Positions 49,333-57,315 of a stretch of 64,000 bases of DNA are shown here, piece by piece. Under the pieces are notes generated by a model that had not been told where the DNA came from, ran no database searches, and saw nothing but the letters and a program-made list of their open reading frames with translations. This DNA is from Aquipuribacter hungaricus. GTDB taxonomy: Bacteria; Actinomycetota; Actinomycetes; Actinomycetales; JBBAYJ01. The translations under genes and the position numbers were made by a program. How positions within the stretch are numbered: the first letter of the stretch is position 1; each line of letters starts with the position of its first letter. The stretch lies in NCBI RefSeq assembly GCF_042663885.1, contig NZ_JBHSXV010000001.1. The stretch is one strand, 5' to 3'.

Positions 49333-50712
49333 TCAGCCGCGGACGAGGCGGCGCAGGTCGGTCGCGGGGTCGGCGAGCGCGTCCGGGTCGACGCGGACAC
49401 CGCGGTCCACGAGCCGGCGGGCCGCCCGGGCGGTGAGCGCGTCGTCGACGGCGACCGCCCCGGCGAGCACGCCGTCGCGCCAGGCGAGGACCGCGAACGG
49501 GCCGGGGCCGGGCTCCCCGCGGACGACGGTCCGGGACCCCGGCTCCTCGACGACGGCCACGGTGCCGACCACCTCGACGTGCCGTCCGTGCCGGTCGCTC
49601 CAGAACCAGGGCGCGCCGCGGGCGGGCGGCTCCTGGCCGAGCAGCACGACCGCGGCGGCCAGGCCGTCCAGTCGGGCGGCGTCCCAGTGGCCGGCCGGCG
49701 CCCCCGGGCCACCGTCCGGCCGCCGTCGGCAGGTACCGTCGCCGACCGCGAGCACCCGCGGCGCCGAGGTCCGCTGCGCACCGTCGACCAGGGTGCCGCC
49801 GCCCGGCGCCACCTCGAGCCCGGCGCCGGTGGCGAGGTCGTCGACGGGGCGCATACCGGTCGCGACGAGCACCACGTCCGCCTCGAGCGCCGAGCCGTCG
49901 GACAGCTCGACCAGCACCGGGCGCCGGTCGTCGCGCTCGTCGGCGAGCCCGTCCTCGGCCCCGGCTGCAGCCGTGCCCTCGGACGCCACCGTGCCCTCGG
50001 ACGCAGCCGTGCCCTCGGACGCATCTTCGCCCGAGGCCGCAGCCGTGCCCGCGGGCGCGCCGTCGGACAGCCGGACGGCGGCGGCGGTCACCAGGCGCAC
50101 GCCGTAGCGGACGTGGTCGGCGGCGAGCACGCGGGCGACGTCCGCGCCGACGGCCCCGGCCACGGGCAGCGGGTCGGGGTCGACGAGCGTGACCTCGACG
50201 CCGAGCCCCACCGCGGTGGCCGCGACCTCGGCACCCACCAGCCCCGCGCCGAGGACGACGAGCCGCCGGCCCGGCAGGAGGTGCGGCCGCAGGGCCCGGG
50301 CGTCGTCGAGCGTCCGCAGCGCCAGCGCCAGCTCCACGCCCGGCACCGGCGGCCGGGCCGCCCGGCCGCCCTCGGCGAGGACGACGGCATCGGCCGTGAG
50401 GACCGTCCCGTCCGCGAGCGTCACCGCGGCGGGCACCTGGTCGTCACCCGGGTCGAGCCGGACGGCGGCGCTGCCCGTGCGGACGTCGACGCCCTGGTCT
50501 CGCAGCAGCTCGTGGGGGTAGGGCGACAGGTCCTCGACCTCGACCTCGTCGCGCAGGAACGCCTTGCTCAGCGGCGGCCGGTCGTGGAGCGCGTCCAGCC
50601 GGTCGAGCAGGACGAGCGGCCCGCGGTGGCCGAGGCGCCGGAGCTCGACGGCGGCGCTGAGCCCGGCCACCCCGCCACCGACGACCACGACCCGGCCGTC
50701 CGTGGTGATCAC
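49333..50712 (-). CDS. FAD-dependent pyridine nucleotide-disulphide oxidoreductase (ferredoxin reductase of a Rieske system)
   Basis: 459-residue flavoprotein. It has the N-terminal FAD fold (VVVVGGGVAGLSAAVELRRLG, residues 9-29), DRPPLSKAFL typical of rubredoxin/ferredoxin reductases of aromatic-ring dioxygenase systems, the second dinucleotide fold (VVLGAGLVGAEVAATAVGLG, about 146-165), APRVLAVGDGTCRR, and a C-terminal dimerisation domain. An insert of Glu-Gly-Thr-Ala repeats near residues 225-250 is encoded by 18-bp tandem repeats. The start GTG 50712 is 7 bases after the Rieske gene stop, so the two form an electron-transfer pair. The terminal oxygenase is not in the window. Confidence 0.88.
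   Translation of the reverse strand: MITTDGRVVVVGGGVAGLSAAVELRRLGHRGPLVLLDRLDALHDRPPLSKAFLRDEVEVEDLSPYPHELLRDQGVDVRTGSAAVRLDPGDDQVPAAVTLADGTVLTADAVVLAEGGRAARPPVPGVELALALRTLDDARALRPHLLPGRRLVVLGAGLVGAEVAATAVGLGVEVTLVDPDPLPVAGAVGADVARVLAADHVRYGVRLVTAAAVRLSDGAPAGTAAASGEDASEGTAASEGTVASEGTAAAGAEDGLADERDDRRPVLVELSDGSALEADVVLVATGMRPVDDLATGAGLEVAPGGGTLVDGAQRTSAPRVLAVGDGTCRRRPDGGPGAPAGHWDAARLDGLAAAVVLLGQEPPARGAPWFWSDRHGRHVEVVGTVAVVEEPGSRTVVRGEPGPGPFAVLAWRDGVLAGAVAVDDALTARAARRLVDRGVRVDPDALADPATDLRRLVRG
49973..50026. repeat. Three 18-bp tandem repeats inside the FAD reductase gene
   Basis: Units at 49973-49990, 49991-50008 and 50009-50026 share GTGCCCTCGGACGC and differ only in the last bases. They add six residues each (Glu-Gly-Thr and Ser/Ala) to a surface loop and do not break the frame. 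Confidence 0.85.
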
Positions 50713-50719
50713 CGGGGGG

Positions 50720-51058
50720 TCACGCCTGCGGGGCCTCGCCGGGGAAGAGCCACACCTGGCCGTCCCGGACCTCGACACGGTGGCAGCGCGCGGTCTTCGT
50801 CGCGGGGAGCGACAGCGCCTCGCCCGTGGTGAGGGAGAACCGGGCCGCGTGCAGCGGGCACTCGACCGTGCCGTCCTCCACCCAACCCTCCGACAGCGAC
50901 GCCAGCGCGTGCGTGCACGTGTCGTCGAGGGCGTGGAAGCTGCCCTCGTCGTTGAACACAGCGATGTCGTCGCCCGTGCCGACCACCGCGCGACCGACCA
51001 GCCGCGCCTCGCCGCTGGGGATCTCGTCGACCCCGCAGACCTGCATGCCCTCGCTCAC
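50720..51058 (-). CDS. Rieske [2Fe-2S] ferredoxin
   Basis: 112-residue single-domain Rieske protein. The cluster ligands are CTHALASL (C, H) and CPLHAARF (C, H), in the order CxH...CxxH of soluble ring-hydroxylating-dioxygenase ferredoxins (for example BphF/NirD-like). It ends VRDGQVWLFPGEAP. It is followed after 7 bases by its probable reductase. The GTG start at 51058 gives the usual short N-terminus SEGMQVCGVDEIPSGEA. Confidence 0.93.
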   Translation of the reverse strand: MSEGMQVCGVDEIPSGEARLVGRAVVGTGDDIAVFNDEGSFHALDDTCTHALASLSEGWVEDGTVECPLHAARFSLTTGEALSLPATKTARCHRVEVRDGQVWLFPGEAPQA

Positions 51059-51160
51059 GTGCCCTCCAGGCTCGTCCTCGCTGAGAGGCCATCCCACCAC
51101 GGGCCCGCCCGGCGCACCGTCCGGGGAGGGGCCGGCCCGGGAACGTCACACCCGGGCACG

Positions 51161-51347
51161 GGACGGGCGTCCGCGCAGTCATCGTCGATCGCCCGGACGC
51201 CCGTGGCGGCGGTGCGAGCGTCCGCGCAGTCGTCATCGATCGCCCAGACGCCCGTGGCGGCGGTGCGGGCGGCCGCGCAGTCATCATCGACCGCCGCGCG
51301 GCCCCGTGGCGGCGGTGCGGGCGGCCGCGCAGTCATCGTCGACCGGC
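51161..51347. repeat. 51-bp tandem repeat array, about 3.6 copies, in the CopD-Rieske gap
   Basis: Full units lie at 51194-51244 and 51245-51295, a third, 52-base, unit at 51296-51347, and a partial one from 51161. Most positions agree, for example GTGGCGGCGGTGCG and CCGCGCAGTC in each. The array fills most of the 305-base intergenic gap (51059-51363), which otherwise shows no gene. In the first full unit GGACGC and GCGTCC can pair, giving a hairpin. The unit is a multiple of three and is open in several frames, but no start, ribosome site or family supports a protein. Confidence 0.85.
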
Positions 51348-51363
51348 GCGGCTGCCGGCGGGG

Positions 51364-52965
51364 TCACGGGGCGGGCAGGACCTGGAGGACGTCGCGGTAC
51401 CTGACGTCGTCGGGGTCGCCGAAGCGGTAGGCACCGGGCCAGTCCGGGGCGGGGAAGGTGATGAACGTCCGGGACGGCACCGTGGCGACGAAGCTGCCGT
51501 CGTCGGCGCGCAGCTCCACGGCGTCCGGGCTGGTGCTGTAGACGGTGACCGGCACCCCGGCCGTCACGGGCGCGCCCAGGTGGAGCCGATCGGCGTCGAC
51601 CAGGACCGACACCTGCAGCGGACCATGGTCGTGGCCGCTCATGTCCTCGGCCGGGGGCGCAGCAGGGGCGACCGGCGCGGAGGGGTCGACCGGCGCCGCG
51701 GGAGCGACCGGGGCCGCGGGCACGCCGTCGACCGGGTCACCGGGCGCGGCGGGACCGCCCGGCGCGGCGGGGTCCGGCGCTGCCGGCGCGGAGGCGGCAG
51801 GCGGGGTCTGCGCATCCGCGGCCAGGGACGGGGCCGCGGACGAGGTCGCGGACCCTGCCGGCGGCGGGGAGGCCGCGAGCCCGACCGCGAGCGCGAGCAC
51901 CCCGGCCAGGAGCGCCGCCTCGGCGACAGCCAGGCGGACGAAGGCGCCCGGGCGGCCGGCCTGCAGCAGCGGCAGGGTGCGGCGGCGGTGGGCCCAGCCG
52001 ACGGCGACGAGCACGACGACCCCGGCGGTCTTGGCCAGCAGCAGCGCGCCGTACCCGGTGCCGAGCAGCTCGCGGACGGGGAGGTCGGTGACCAGCAGCG
52101 CCCCGGCCACGCCGGTCCCGGTCACCGCGACCACGCAGGCCAGCGCCAGCCGGCTGAGCCGACCCACGGCGACGGCCCGGGCAGGGCCCGCACCGCCGAC
52201 GTGCAGCAGGACCCCGACGAGCCCGCCGACCCAGAGGCTGGCCGCGACCACGTGCACGGCCAGGACGACGACCGTGAGCACGTGGTCGCCGGCCGCCGCG
52301 GGGTGCCCGGTCGTGGCGACGGGCAGGACGACCGCGGCGAGGGCGACGACGAGGGCAGCCCGTGCGGGGAGCGCGGCACGGGCCCGGGCCGCGCCGAGCG
52401 CGAGGAGGGCCGCGGCAGCGAGAAGGGCGAGCACGGCGGGCACGGTGCGGCCGGCCGGCAGCGCGGTGAGGACGGCGAGCACGTCGGCGGGGACGAGGCG
52501 GGTGACGCCGCGACCGAGCAGGGTGCCGGTGAGCAGCAGCAGCGCGACCGCCTCGCAGGCGGCCCAGGCGGCGGCCGCGGCGGCCGCGGTCCGCAGCGCG
52601 CCCCGGGCCGGCGCGCCGAGCACGCCGCCGGGGGCGGGCACCAGGACGGCGGCCACGAGCAGGGAGCCGACGACGAGGACGGCGAGCAGCCGCGAGAGCA
52701 GCTGGACGACCGGGGTCCCCCAGCCCACGACCGGGCCCGCGTCGGGCAGTCCGGGGGTGGCGGGCGCGGGGGCGCCGCCCCCGACGAGCAGGGCGGCGAC
52801 GAGCACGACGAGCAGGCCGCCGGCGGCGGTCAGCGACACGGCGCGCAGCCCCCGCCCGGCCGGCGGGGCGACGGACGGGGTGGTCGCCGGGCCCGCCGGC
52901 AGGTCGGTCGTGCGTGCAGCCGCCCCGGACGACGGTGCTGCGACGGCGGCGACTGCTGGCGTCAC
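51364..52965 (-). CDS. CopD-family copper resistance membrane protein
   Basis: 533-residue polytopic membrane protein. About ten helices from residue 35 to 360 include the CopD core HVVAASLWVGGLVGVLLHVGG, with the conserved histidine and Trp-Val-Gly-Gly, and a VGWAHRRRTL loop. A long Pro/Ala-rich stretch (about 375-440) ends in MSGHDHG, a possible metal-binding motif, before a final extracytoplasmic beta domain (about 445-530) ending VRYRDVLQVLPAP. The start GTG 52965 lies 5 bases after the sortase stop, so it belongs to the CHRD-sortase operon. A role in copper uptake or tolerance is from the family. Confidence 0.85.
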   Translation of the reverse strand: MTPAVAAVAAPSSGAAARTTDLPAGPATTPSVAPPAGRGLRAVSLTAAGGLLVVLVAALLVGGGAPAPATPGLPDAGPVVGWGTPVVQLLSRLLAVLVVGSLLVAAVLVPAPGGVLGAPARGALRTAAAAAAAWAACEAVALLLLTGTLLGRGVTRLVPADVLAVLTALPAGRTVPAVLALLAAAALLALGAARARAALPARAALVVALAAVVLPVATTGHPAAAGDHVLTVVVLAVHVVAASLWVGGLVGVLLHVGGAGPARAVAVGRLSRLALACVVAVTGTGVAGALLVTDLPVRELLGTGYGALLLAKTAGVVVLVAVGWAHRRRTLPLLQAGRPGAFVRLAVAEAALLAGVLALAVGLAASPPPAGSATSSAAPSLAADAQTPPAASAPAAPDPAAPGGPAAPGDPVDGVPAAPVAPAAPVDPSAPVAPAAPPAEDMSGHDHGPLQVSVLVDADRLHLGAPVTAGVPVTVYSTSPDAVELRADDGSFVATVPSRTFITFPAPDWPGAYRFGDPDDVRYRDVLQVLPAP

Positions 52966-52970
52966 GGTGC

Positions 52971-53711
52971 TCAGCCCTGCACGGCGTGCGCGAAGACGAC
53001 GACGTTGTCCGTGTAGCGCCCGGTGCTCTCGGCGACGGTGCCACCGCAGGTGATGAGCCGGAGCTCGGGGCCCGGGGTGTTGCCGTACACGTCGAGGGTG
53101 GGGAAGCCGTCCTTGGGGAACTGCTCGATGCCGTACACCTCGAAGGCGACGGTGGTGCCGTCCTCGCGGACGACCTCGACCCGGTCCCCGACAGCAAGCG
53201 TCGACAGCTCGAAGAAGACGGACGGGCCGCGGGCGCTGCTGCTCACGTGGCCCTCGATGACCGCGGGGCCGACGTCGCCGGGCCGCGGCGAGCCGTCGTA
53301 CCAGGCGGCGGTGTCGAAGTCGGCGCCCTGCGGCACCTCGAGGGCGCCGTCGTCCTGCAGGCCGAGGTGGAGCAGCGGGCTGTCCACGCCGATCGACGGG
53401 ATGCGCACCTGAACCGGCAGGGCCGCCGGGGCGGGCGCGGCCGTCTGGACCGGGGTCGGCGCCGGAGAGGTCGCGGGGGCCGACGGGGCGGGCGCTGCGG
53501 GTGCGGACGGACCGGTGGTCGGGTCCGGGCTGGAGGACGTGGCCGGCTGGGCCACGACGGGCGGGGGCGTGGCGACGTCCCGGCCGGCGATGCCGACCGC
53601 GGCGGCCGTGCCGCCCCCCACGAGGAGGACGGTGGCCGCCGCGACGGTCAGCACCGCACCGGGACGCCGGGCGCGGCGGGAGGACCCCGCCGCGCCGGCG
53701 TCGACGGTCAT
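52971..53711 (-). CDS. Class F sortase
   Basis: 246-residue membrane-anchored transpeptidase that joins surface proteins to the cell wall. It has an N-terminal basic stretch and helix (about 17-41), a Pro/Ala/Thr-rich stem (45-97) and the catalytic beta-barrel (100-246). The triad is visible: H155 in VIEGHVSS, C222 in LRLITCGG and R232 in TGRYTDN. Class F enzymes are typical of actinobacteria and accept loose sorting signals. It overlaps the CHRD gene by one base (TGATG), which marks that protein as its likely substrate. Confidence 0.94.
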   Translation of the reverse strand: MTVDAGAAGSSRRARRPGAVLTVAAATVLLVGGGTAAAVGIAGRDVATPPPVVAQPATSSSPDPTTGPSAPAAPAPSAPATSPAPTPVQTAAPAPAALPVQVRIPSIGVDSPLLHLGLQDDGALEVPQGADFDTAAWYDGSPRPGDVGPAVIEGHVSSSARGPSVFFELSTLAVGDRVEVVREDGTTVAFEVYGIEQFPKDGFPTLDVYGNTPGPELRLITCGGTVAESTGRYTDNVVVFAHAVQG

Positions 53712-54481
53712 CAGCTGTCGGTCTGGGTGCGACGACGGGCGACGAGGAGGGCGCCGCCGGCGAGGACGGCCGCGCCACCGGACACCATGAGGAGGGTGCC
53801 GGAGCCGCCGACGGCCGCCTGGCCGGTCTGCACGCCGCCGGCGGGCATCGCCATCTGCGAGGCCTGGAGGACGCCGCAGAGCGCGGGGTCGGTGGCCTCG
53901 GTGGGCAGGGCCGGGTTGAGGTCGGACACGGTCGCGCCGTCGTAGGCGCCGCTGCCGTCGTGGTCGACGCCGTGGACGACGACGACGGACTCACCCTCCA
54001 GGATGTCGGCCGCGACCTCGGGGGTCACGGTGACGTCGCCGCGGGAGTAGCTGACGTCGCTGCCGACGCCCATGCGGTCGACGGCCAGGCCGGACTCGGG
54101 CGAGGTGTCGCCGGTCGTGGTCAGCGAGACGACGATGGCGCCGTAGGCCGCCGCGGTCTCGGTGGTGTTGAGGGTGCCGCTGGCGTCCTTGTCCAGGTCG
54201 GCCGTCGGGCAGGTGTGGGGCACGTCGGAGGAGTAGTGGATGTGCGCGGCGTGCGGGGCGTCGGCGAGCAGGCCGTCGTAGGCCAGCGTGAAGCTCACCG
54301 TGGTGCCGTCGACCTCGACCATGGCGCTGCCGGTGCCAGGGGCGTCGTTGAGCGGGACGGGCTTGAGCTCGCCCTGGGTGGAGCCGCTGGTGGCAGTGGT
54401 GGCCATGGCGGGGGCGGCGGCGAGCAGCGCGGCGGCGAGGCCCGCGGCGGGGACGACGAGCGAGCGGCGGAGGGAGGTCAT
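53711..54481 (-). CDS. CHRD-domain surface protein with a sortase-like C-terminal anchor
   Basis: 256 residues. Signal peptide (about 1-27, ending APAMA), then a CHRD domain (about 38-205) with HAAHIHYSSD, VVSLTTTGDTSPES, VAADILEGESVVVVHGVDHDG. The C-terminus has a PAGGVQTG motif (213-220), a Gly-rich spacer, a hydrophobic helix (about 229-247) and RRRTQTDS, which is the layout of a cell-wall sorting signal although the motif is not LPxTG. It is followed directly by a class F sortase gene. The CHRD fold was first seen in chordin; its bacterial role is not known. The ATG at 54481 is preceded by AAGGAGCACC. Confidence 0.9.
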   Translation of the reverse strand: MTSLRRSLVVPAAGLAAALLAAAPAMATTATSGSTQGELKPVPLNDAPGTGSAMVEVDGTTVSFTLAYDGLLADAPHAAHIHYSSDVPHTCPTADLDKDASGTLNTTETAAAYGAIVVSLTTTGDTSPESGLAVDRMGVGSDVSYSRGDVTVTPEVAADILEGESVVVVHGVDHDGSGAYDGATVSDLNPALPTEATDPALCGVLQASQMAMPAGGVQTGQAAVGGSGTLLMVSGGAAVLAGGALLVARRRTQTDS

Positions 54482-54579
54482 GGGAGGTGCTCCTTGTCTG
54501 TGGCGGACCCCACGGCTGCGGGGGGCGGTCACAGGTCTTCCGTCACCGGGGCCCCCCGCGGATTGGTCCGCCCGCGCCC

Positions 54580-56289
54580 TCAGGCCGCCTCGAGCAGCTC
54601 CTCGTCCTCCTCGAGCAGCCCGAGGGCCAGCGTCGTGAAGCCGTGGGAGCCGAACAGCACGGTGATCCGGTCGGCCTCGACGACCTGGACCGTGCCCTCG
54701 CCGAACTGCCGGTGCCGGACGGTCTGCCCGACGTGGAAGCCGGTGCCGCCGGCCTCGGTGGAGCGGCCCTCGTCGCAGCTGTCGCAGGCGCCGCACGGGT
54801 GCGGGTGCTCCTCGCCGAGCAGCTCGAGCAGGACGCGGCGGCGGCAGTCGCGGGTGTCGGCGTAGGCGCGGACGAGCTCGACGCGGGTCCTGTCGGTGGT
54901 GCGCCGGCGCTCGCGCTGCGCGGCGACCTCGTCGAGCACCTGCGCGGCGGAGCGCTGGTCCTCCACCCGGCGGAGCCGTCCGTCGGCGTCCTCGGCGACC
55001 GCGCCGGCCTGGACCAGCGCGCCGACGGCCGCCGACACCGTGCGCGGGGCCAGGCCGGCCTGCCCGGCCAGGTCGCGCCGGGCGAGGGGGCCGTCCTCGG
55101 CCAGGGCGTGCAGGACCGAGCGCAGCGTGGCCGGGCGCGGCCCGCCGGAGGAGCGCAGGTAGCGCCCGAGGGCGAAGTCCTCCGCCCGGTGCACGAGCAG
55201 CGCGGCTGCCGGCTCGCCGTCCCGCCCGGCCCGCCCGACCTCCTGGTAGTAGGCGTCCAGCGACGGCGACGGGCCGGCGTGGACCACCAGGCGCACGTCC
55301 GGGCGGTCGATCCCCATGCCGAACGCCGACGTCGCCACCACGACGTCGCCGCGCCCGCCGACGAAGTCGTCCTGCACCTGGTCACGTCGCCGGGCGGACA
55401 TGCCGGCGTGGTAGCCCTCGGCCTGCTCGCCCTGCCCCCGCAGCGCCTCCACGAGGCGCTCGACGTGGGCGCGGGTCTGCGCGTAGACGATGGTCGCGCC
55501 CGGCCGGGCGGCGACGGCGGCGAGCACGGCCTCCTCGGCGCGGCGGGCGTCGCCGACGTCCTGCGCGGCCAGGTGGATGTTGGGCCGGTCGACGTCGCCG
55601 ACGACGACCTCGGCCCCGTCGAGCCCCAGCCTGCCGAGGATGTCCTCGCGGACGTGCTGGGACGCGGTGGCGGTCATGGCGAGCACGCGCGGGCGGCCCA
55701 GCCGCTCGACCGCGGCCCCCAGCAGCAGGTAGTCGGGACGGAAGTCGTGGCCCCACTCGCTCACGCAGTGCGCCTCGTCGACGACGACGAGCCCGACGTC
55801 CGCCTTCGACAGCGCCTCGACGACGGCGTCGCGGCCCAGCTGCTCGGGGGCCAGGAGCAGGACGTCCGCCTCACCCGAGGCCACCTCCTCCAGGGTCCGG
55901 CGCTGCGCGGCGTCGCCGAGGGTGGAGTTGAGCAGGCGTGCCTCCCGCCCGGTGCCCTCGAGGGAGGCGACCTGGTCGCGCTGGAGCGACAGGGTGGGCG
56001 AGACGACGACCGCGAGGCCCGGCCGCAGCCGGGAGGCGATGTCGTAGACGGCGGTCTTGCCCAGGCCCGACCGGGCGACCAGCAGGGTGTCCGTGCGGGC
56101 GAGCGCCGCCAGCGCGCGAGCCTGGTCGTCGCGCAGCTGCGCCCCCTCGCCCAGGACCGCGACGGTGGCCGCGGCCAGCGCCTCGGCGTCGGGGCCGGCC
56201 GGGAGGAGCGTGACGGAGGCCTGCCCGGTCGTCGTGGCGCGGGCGGTGCCGGTGGTGGTGCGGGTCGCGCGGGGGGCGGTGCGGGCCAC
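54580..56289 (-). CDS. recQ: RecQ-family ATP-dependent DNA helicase
   Basis: 569-residue 3'-5' DNA helicase. Motif I is VARSGLGKTA (K78), motif II DEAH (171-174) followed by CVSEWGHDFRPDY (the aromatic-rich loop of RecQ), motif III AMTATAS, motif IV IVYAQTRAHVE, motif V TSAFGMGIDRPDV and motif VI QEVGRAGRDG. A zinc cluster with the RecQ spacing lies at about 485-512 (C-x-R-R-x ... CGACDSC). Instead of an HRDC domain the C-terminus (about 525-565) is a small Tudor-like domain (VGQTVRHRQFGEGTVQVVEADRITVLF) like those at the end of UvrD/PcrA. The start is GTG 56289. Confidence 0.93.
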   Translation of the reverse strand: MARTAPRATRTTTGTARATTTGQASVTLLPAGPDAEALAAATVAVLGEGAQLRDDQARALAALARTDTLLVARSGLGKTAVYDIASRLRPGLAVVVSPTLSLQRDQVASLEGTGREARLLNSTLGDAAQRRTLEEVASGEADVLLLAPEQLGRDAVVEALSKADVGLVVVDEAHCVSEWGHDFRPDYLLLGAAVERLGRPRVLAMTATASQHVREDILGRLGLDGAEVVVGDVDRPNIHLAAQDVGDARRAEEAVLAAVAARPGATIVYAQTRAHVERLVEALRGQGEQAEGYHAGMSARRRDQVQDDFVGGRGDVVVATSAFGMGIDRPDVRLVVHAGPSPSLDAYYQEVGRAGRDGEPAAALLVHRAEDFALGRYLRSSGGPRPATLRSVLHALAEDGPLARRDLAGQAGLAPRTVSAAVGALVQAGAVAEDADGRLRRVEDQRSAAQVLDEVAAQRERRRTTDRTRVELVRAYADTRDCRRRVLLELLGEEHPHPCGACDSCDEGRSTEAGGTGFHVGQTVRHRQFGEGTVQVVEADRITVLFGSHGFTTLALGLLEEDEELLEAA

Positions 56290-56410
56290 GGGTGCTCCTC
56301 GGTGTCGTCCTGCCGAGGCACTGCTCCGTCCTCGGGGAGCGGCGGGTACCCCGGGGTGCCGGGGCCGACACCTGCCTCCCGACCCCCGGGCGTGTCGCCC
56401 GCAGCCGGGC

Positions 56411-57265
56411 TCAGGCGCGGGGCGCGGGACCCCCGTCCGGCGGCGGCGGGGAGACCCCGAGCCTCTCCGCCAGCGCCATGGCGTCGAACGGGGCGCGGAC
56501 CTTGACGTCGTTGTCCAGGTAGACGACGACGTCCCGGCCGTCCTCGGCCCACCGGCGGGCCCGCTGCGCCCACCGCTCGAGCGACACGTCGTCGTAGCCG
56601 CTGACGTACAGCTCGGACTCCCCGTGCAGCCGGGCGTACGCCAGCCCCGAGGTGTTCTCGTCGATCATCGGCCAGCGCCCGGCGGTGTCCGCGACGACGA
56701 CGGCGACGTCCTGGTCGCGGGCCAGCCGGACGAACCCCGGGTCCAGGAACGAGGCGTGCCGGACCTCGACCGCGTGGCGCAGCGGCCGCTCGGCGTCCGT
56801 CGTCGTCCAAGCACGTCCCTCCAGGCGGGCGTCGTGCTCCTGCGACAGCACGGCGGCCTCGGTCGTGGTGCGCGGCAGCAGCCGCAGGAACGCCTCCAGG
56901 CGGGCCGCGTCGAAGCCGAGCGTCGGGGGCAGCTGCCACAGCACCGGTCCGAGCTTGGGCCCCAGGGCGAGCGGCCCCGAGGCGAGGAAGTTGGCCAGCG
57001 GCACCCGCACGTCGGCGAGCTTCTTCATGTGGGTGATGAACCGCGGGCCCTTGACCGACAGCAGGAAGTCCTCGGGGGTCGCGGCGGACCAGGCGCGGTA
57101 GCTGTCCGGCTTCTGCAGCGCGTAGAACGAGCCGTTGACCTCGATGCTGCGCAGCCGGCGCGAGGCCCAGGCGAGCTCGTCGGCCTGCCGGAGGCCGGGC
57201 GGGTAGAACACGCCGCGCCAGGGCCGGTAGGTCCAGCCCGAGATGCCGATCCGGGTATCGGGCAC
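56411..57265 (-). CDS. DUF72 domain protein (YecE-like)
   Basis: 284-residue TIM-barrel-like protein beginning RIGISGWTYRPWRGVFYPPGL and containing FYALQKPDSYRAWSAATPEDFLLSVKGPRFITHMKKL, then VLWQLPPTLGFDAARLEAFLRLLP and VVVYLDNDVKVRAPFDAMALAERLG, all typical of DUF72. Function unknown; the fold resembles phosphate- or nucleic-acid-binding barrels. The start is GTG 57265. It lies between RecQ (upstream, 121-base gap) and the CtaG-like gene. Confidence 0.9.
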   Translation of the reverse strand: MPDTRIGISGWTYRPWRGVFYPPGLRQADELAWASRRLRSIEVNGSFYALQKPDSYRAWSAATPEDFLLSVKGPRFITHMKKLADVRVPLANFLASGPLALGPKLGPVLWQLPPTLGFDAARLEAFLRLLPRTTTEAAVLSQEHDARLEGRAWTTTDAERPLRHAVEVRHASFLDPGFVRLARDQDVAVVVADTAGRWPMIDENTSGLAYARLHGESELYVSGYDDVSLERWAQRARRWAEDGRDVVVYLDNDVKVRAPFDAMALAERLGVSPPPPDGGPAPRA

Positions 57266-57315
57266 GGCTGATCGTCCCGCAGCCGGGGCGCCCGGAGCCA
57301 GACGGCGCAGCGCCG

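Noticed and set aside
51055..51336. A minus-strand open frame with 17-residue repeats across the 51-bp repeat array
   Set aside because: The array is a multiple of three, so long open frames arise automatically. There is no ribosome site, no family likeness, and other frames are equally open.
51161..51347. CRISPR array
   Set aside because: Units are direct head-to-tail repeats with no unique spacers, and no cas gene is near.
54518..54559. Terminator from GCGGGGGGC and GCCCCCCGC after recQ
   Set aside because: The 24-base loop is long and the arms are simple G/C runs, so chance pairing is likely.
53501..54865. A 454-codon plus-strand frame opposite the sortase and CHRD genes
   Set aside because: It spans two real minus-strand genes and their junction and has only Arg/Gly/Val-rich sequence.
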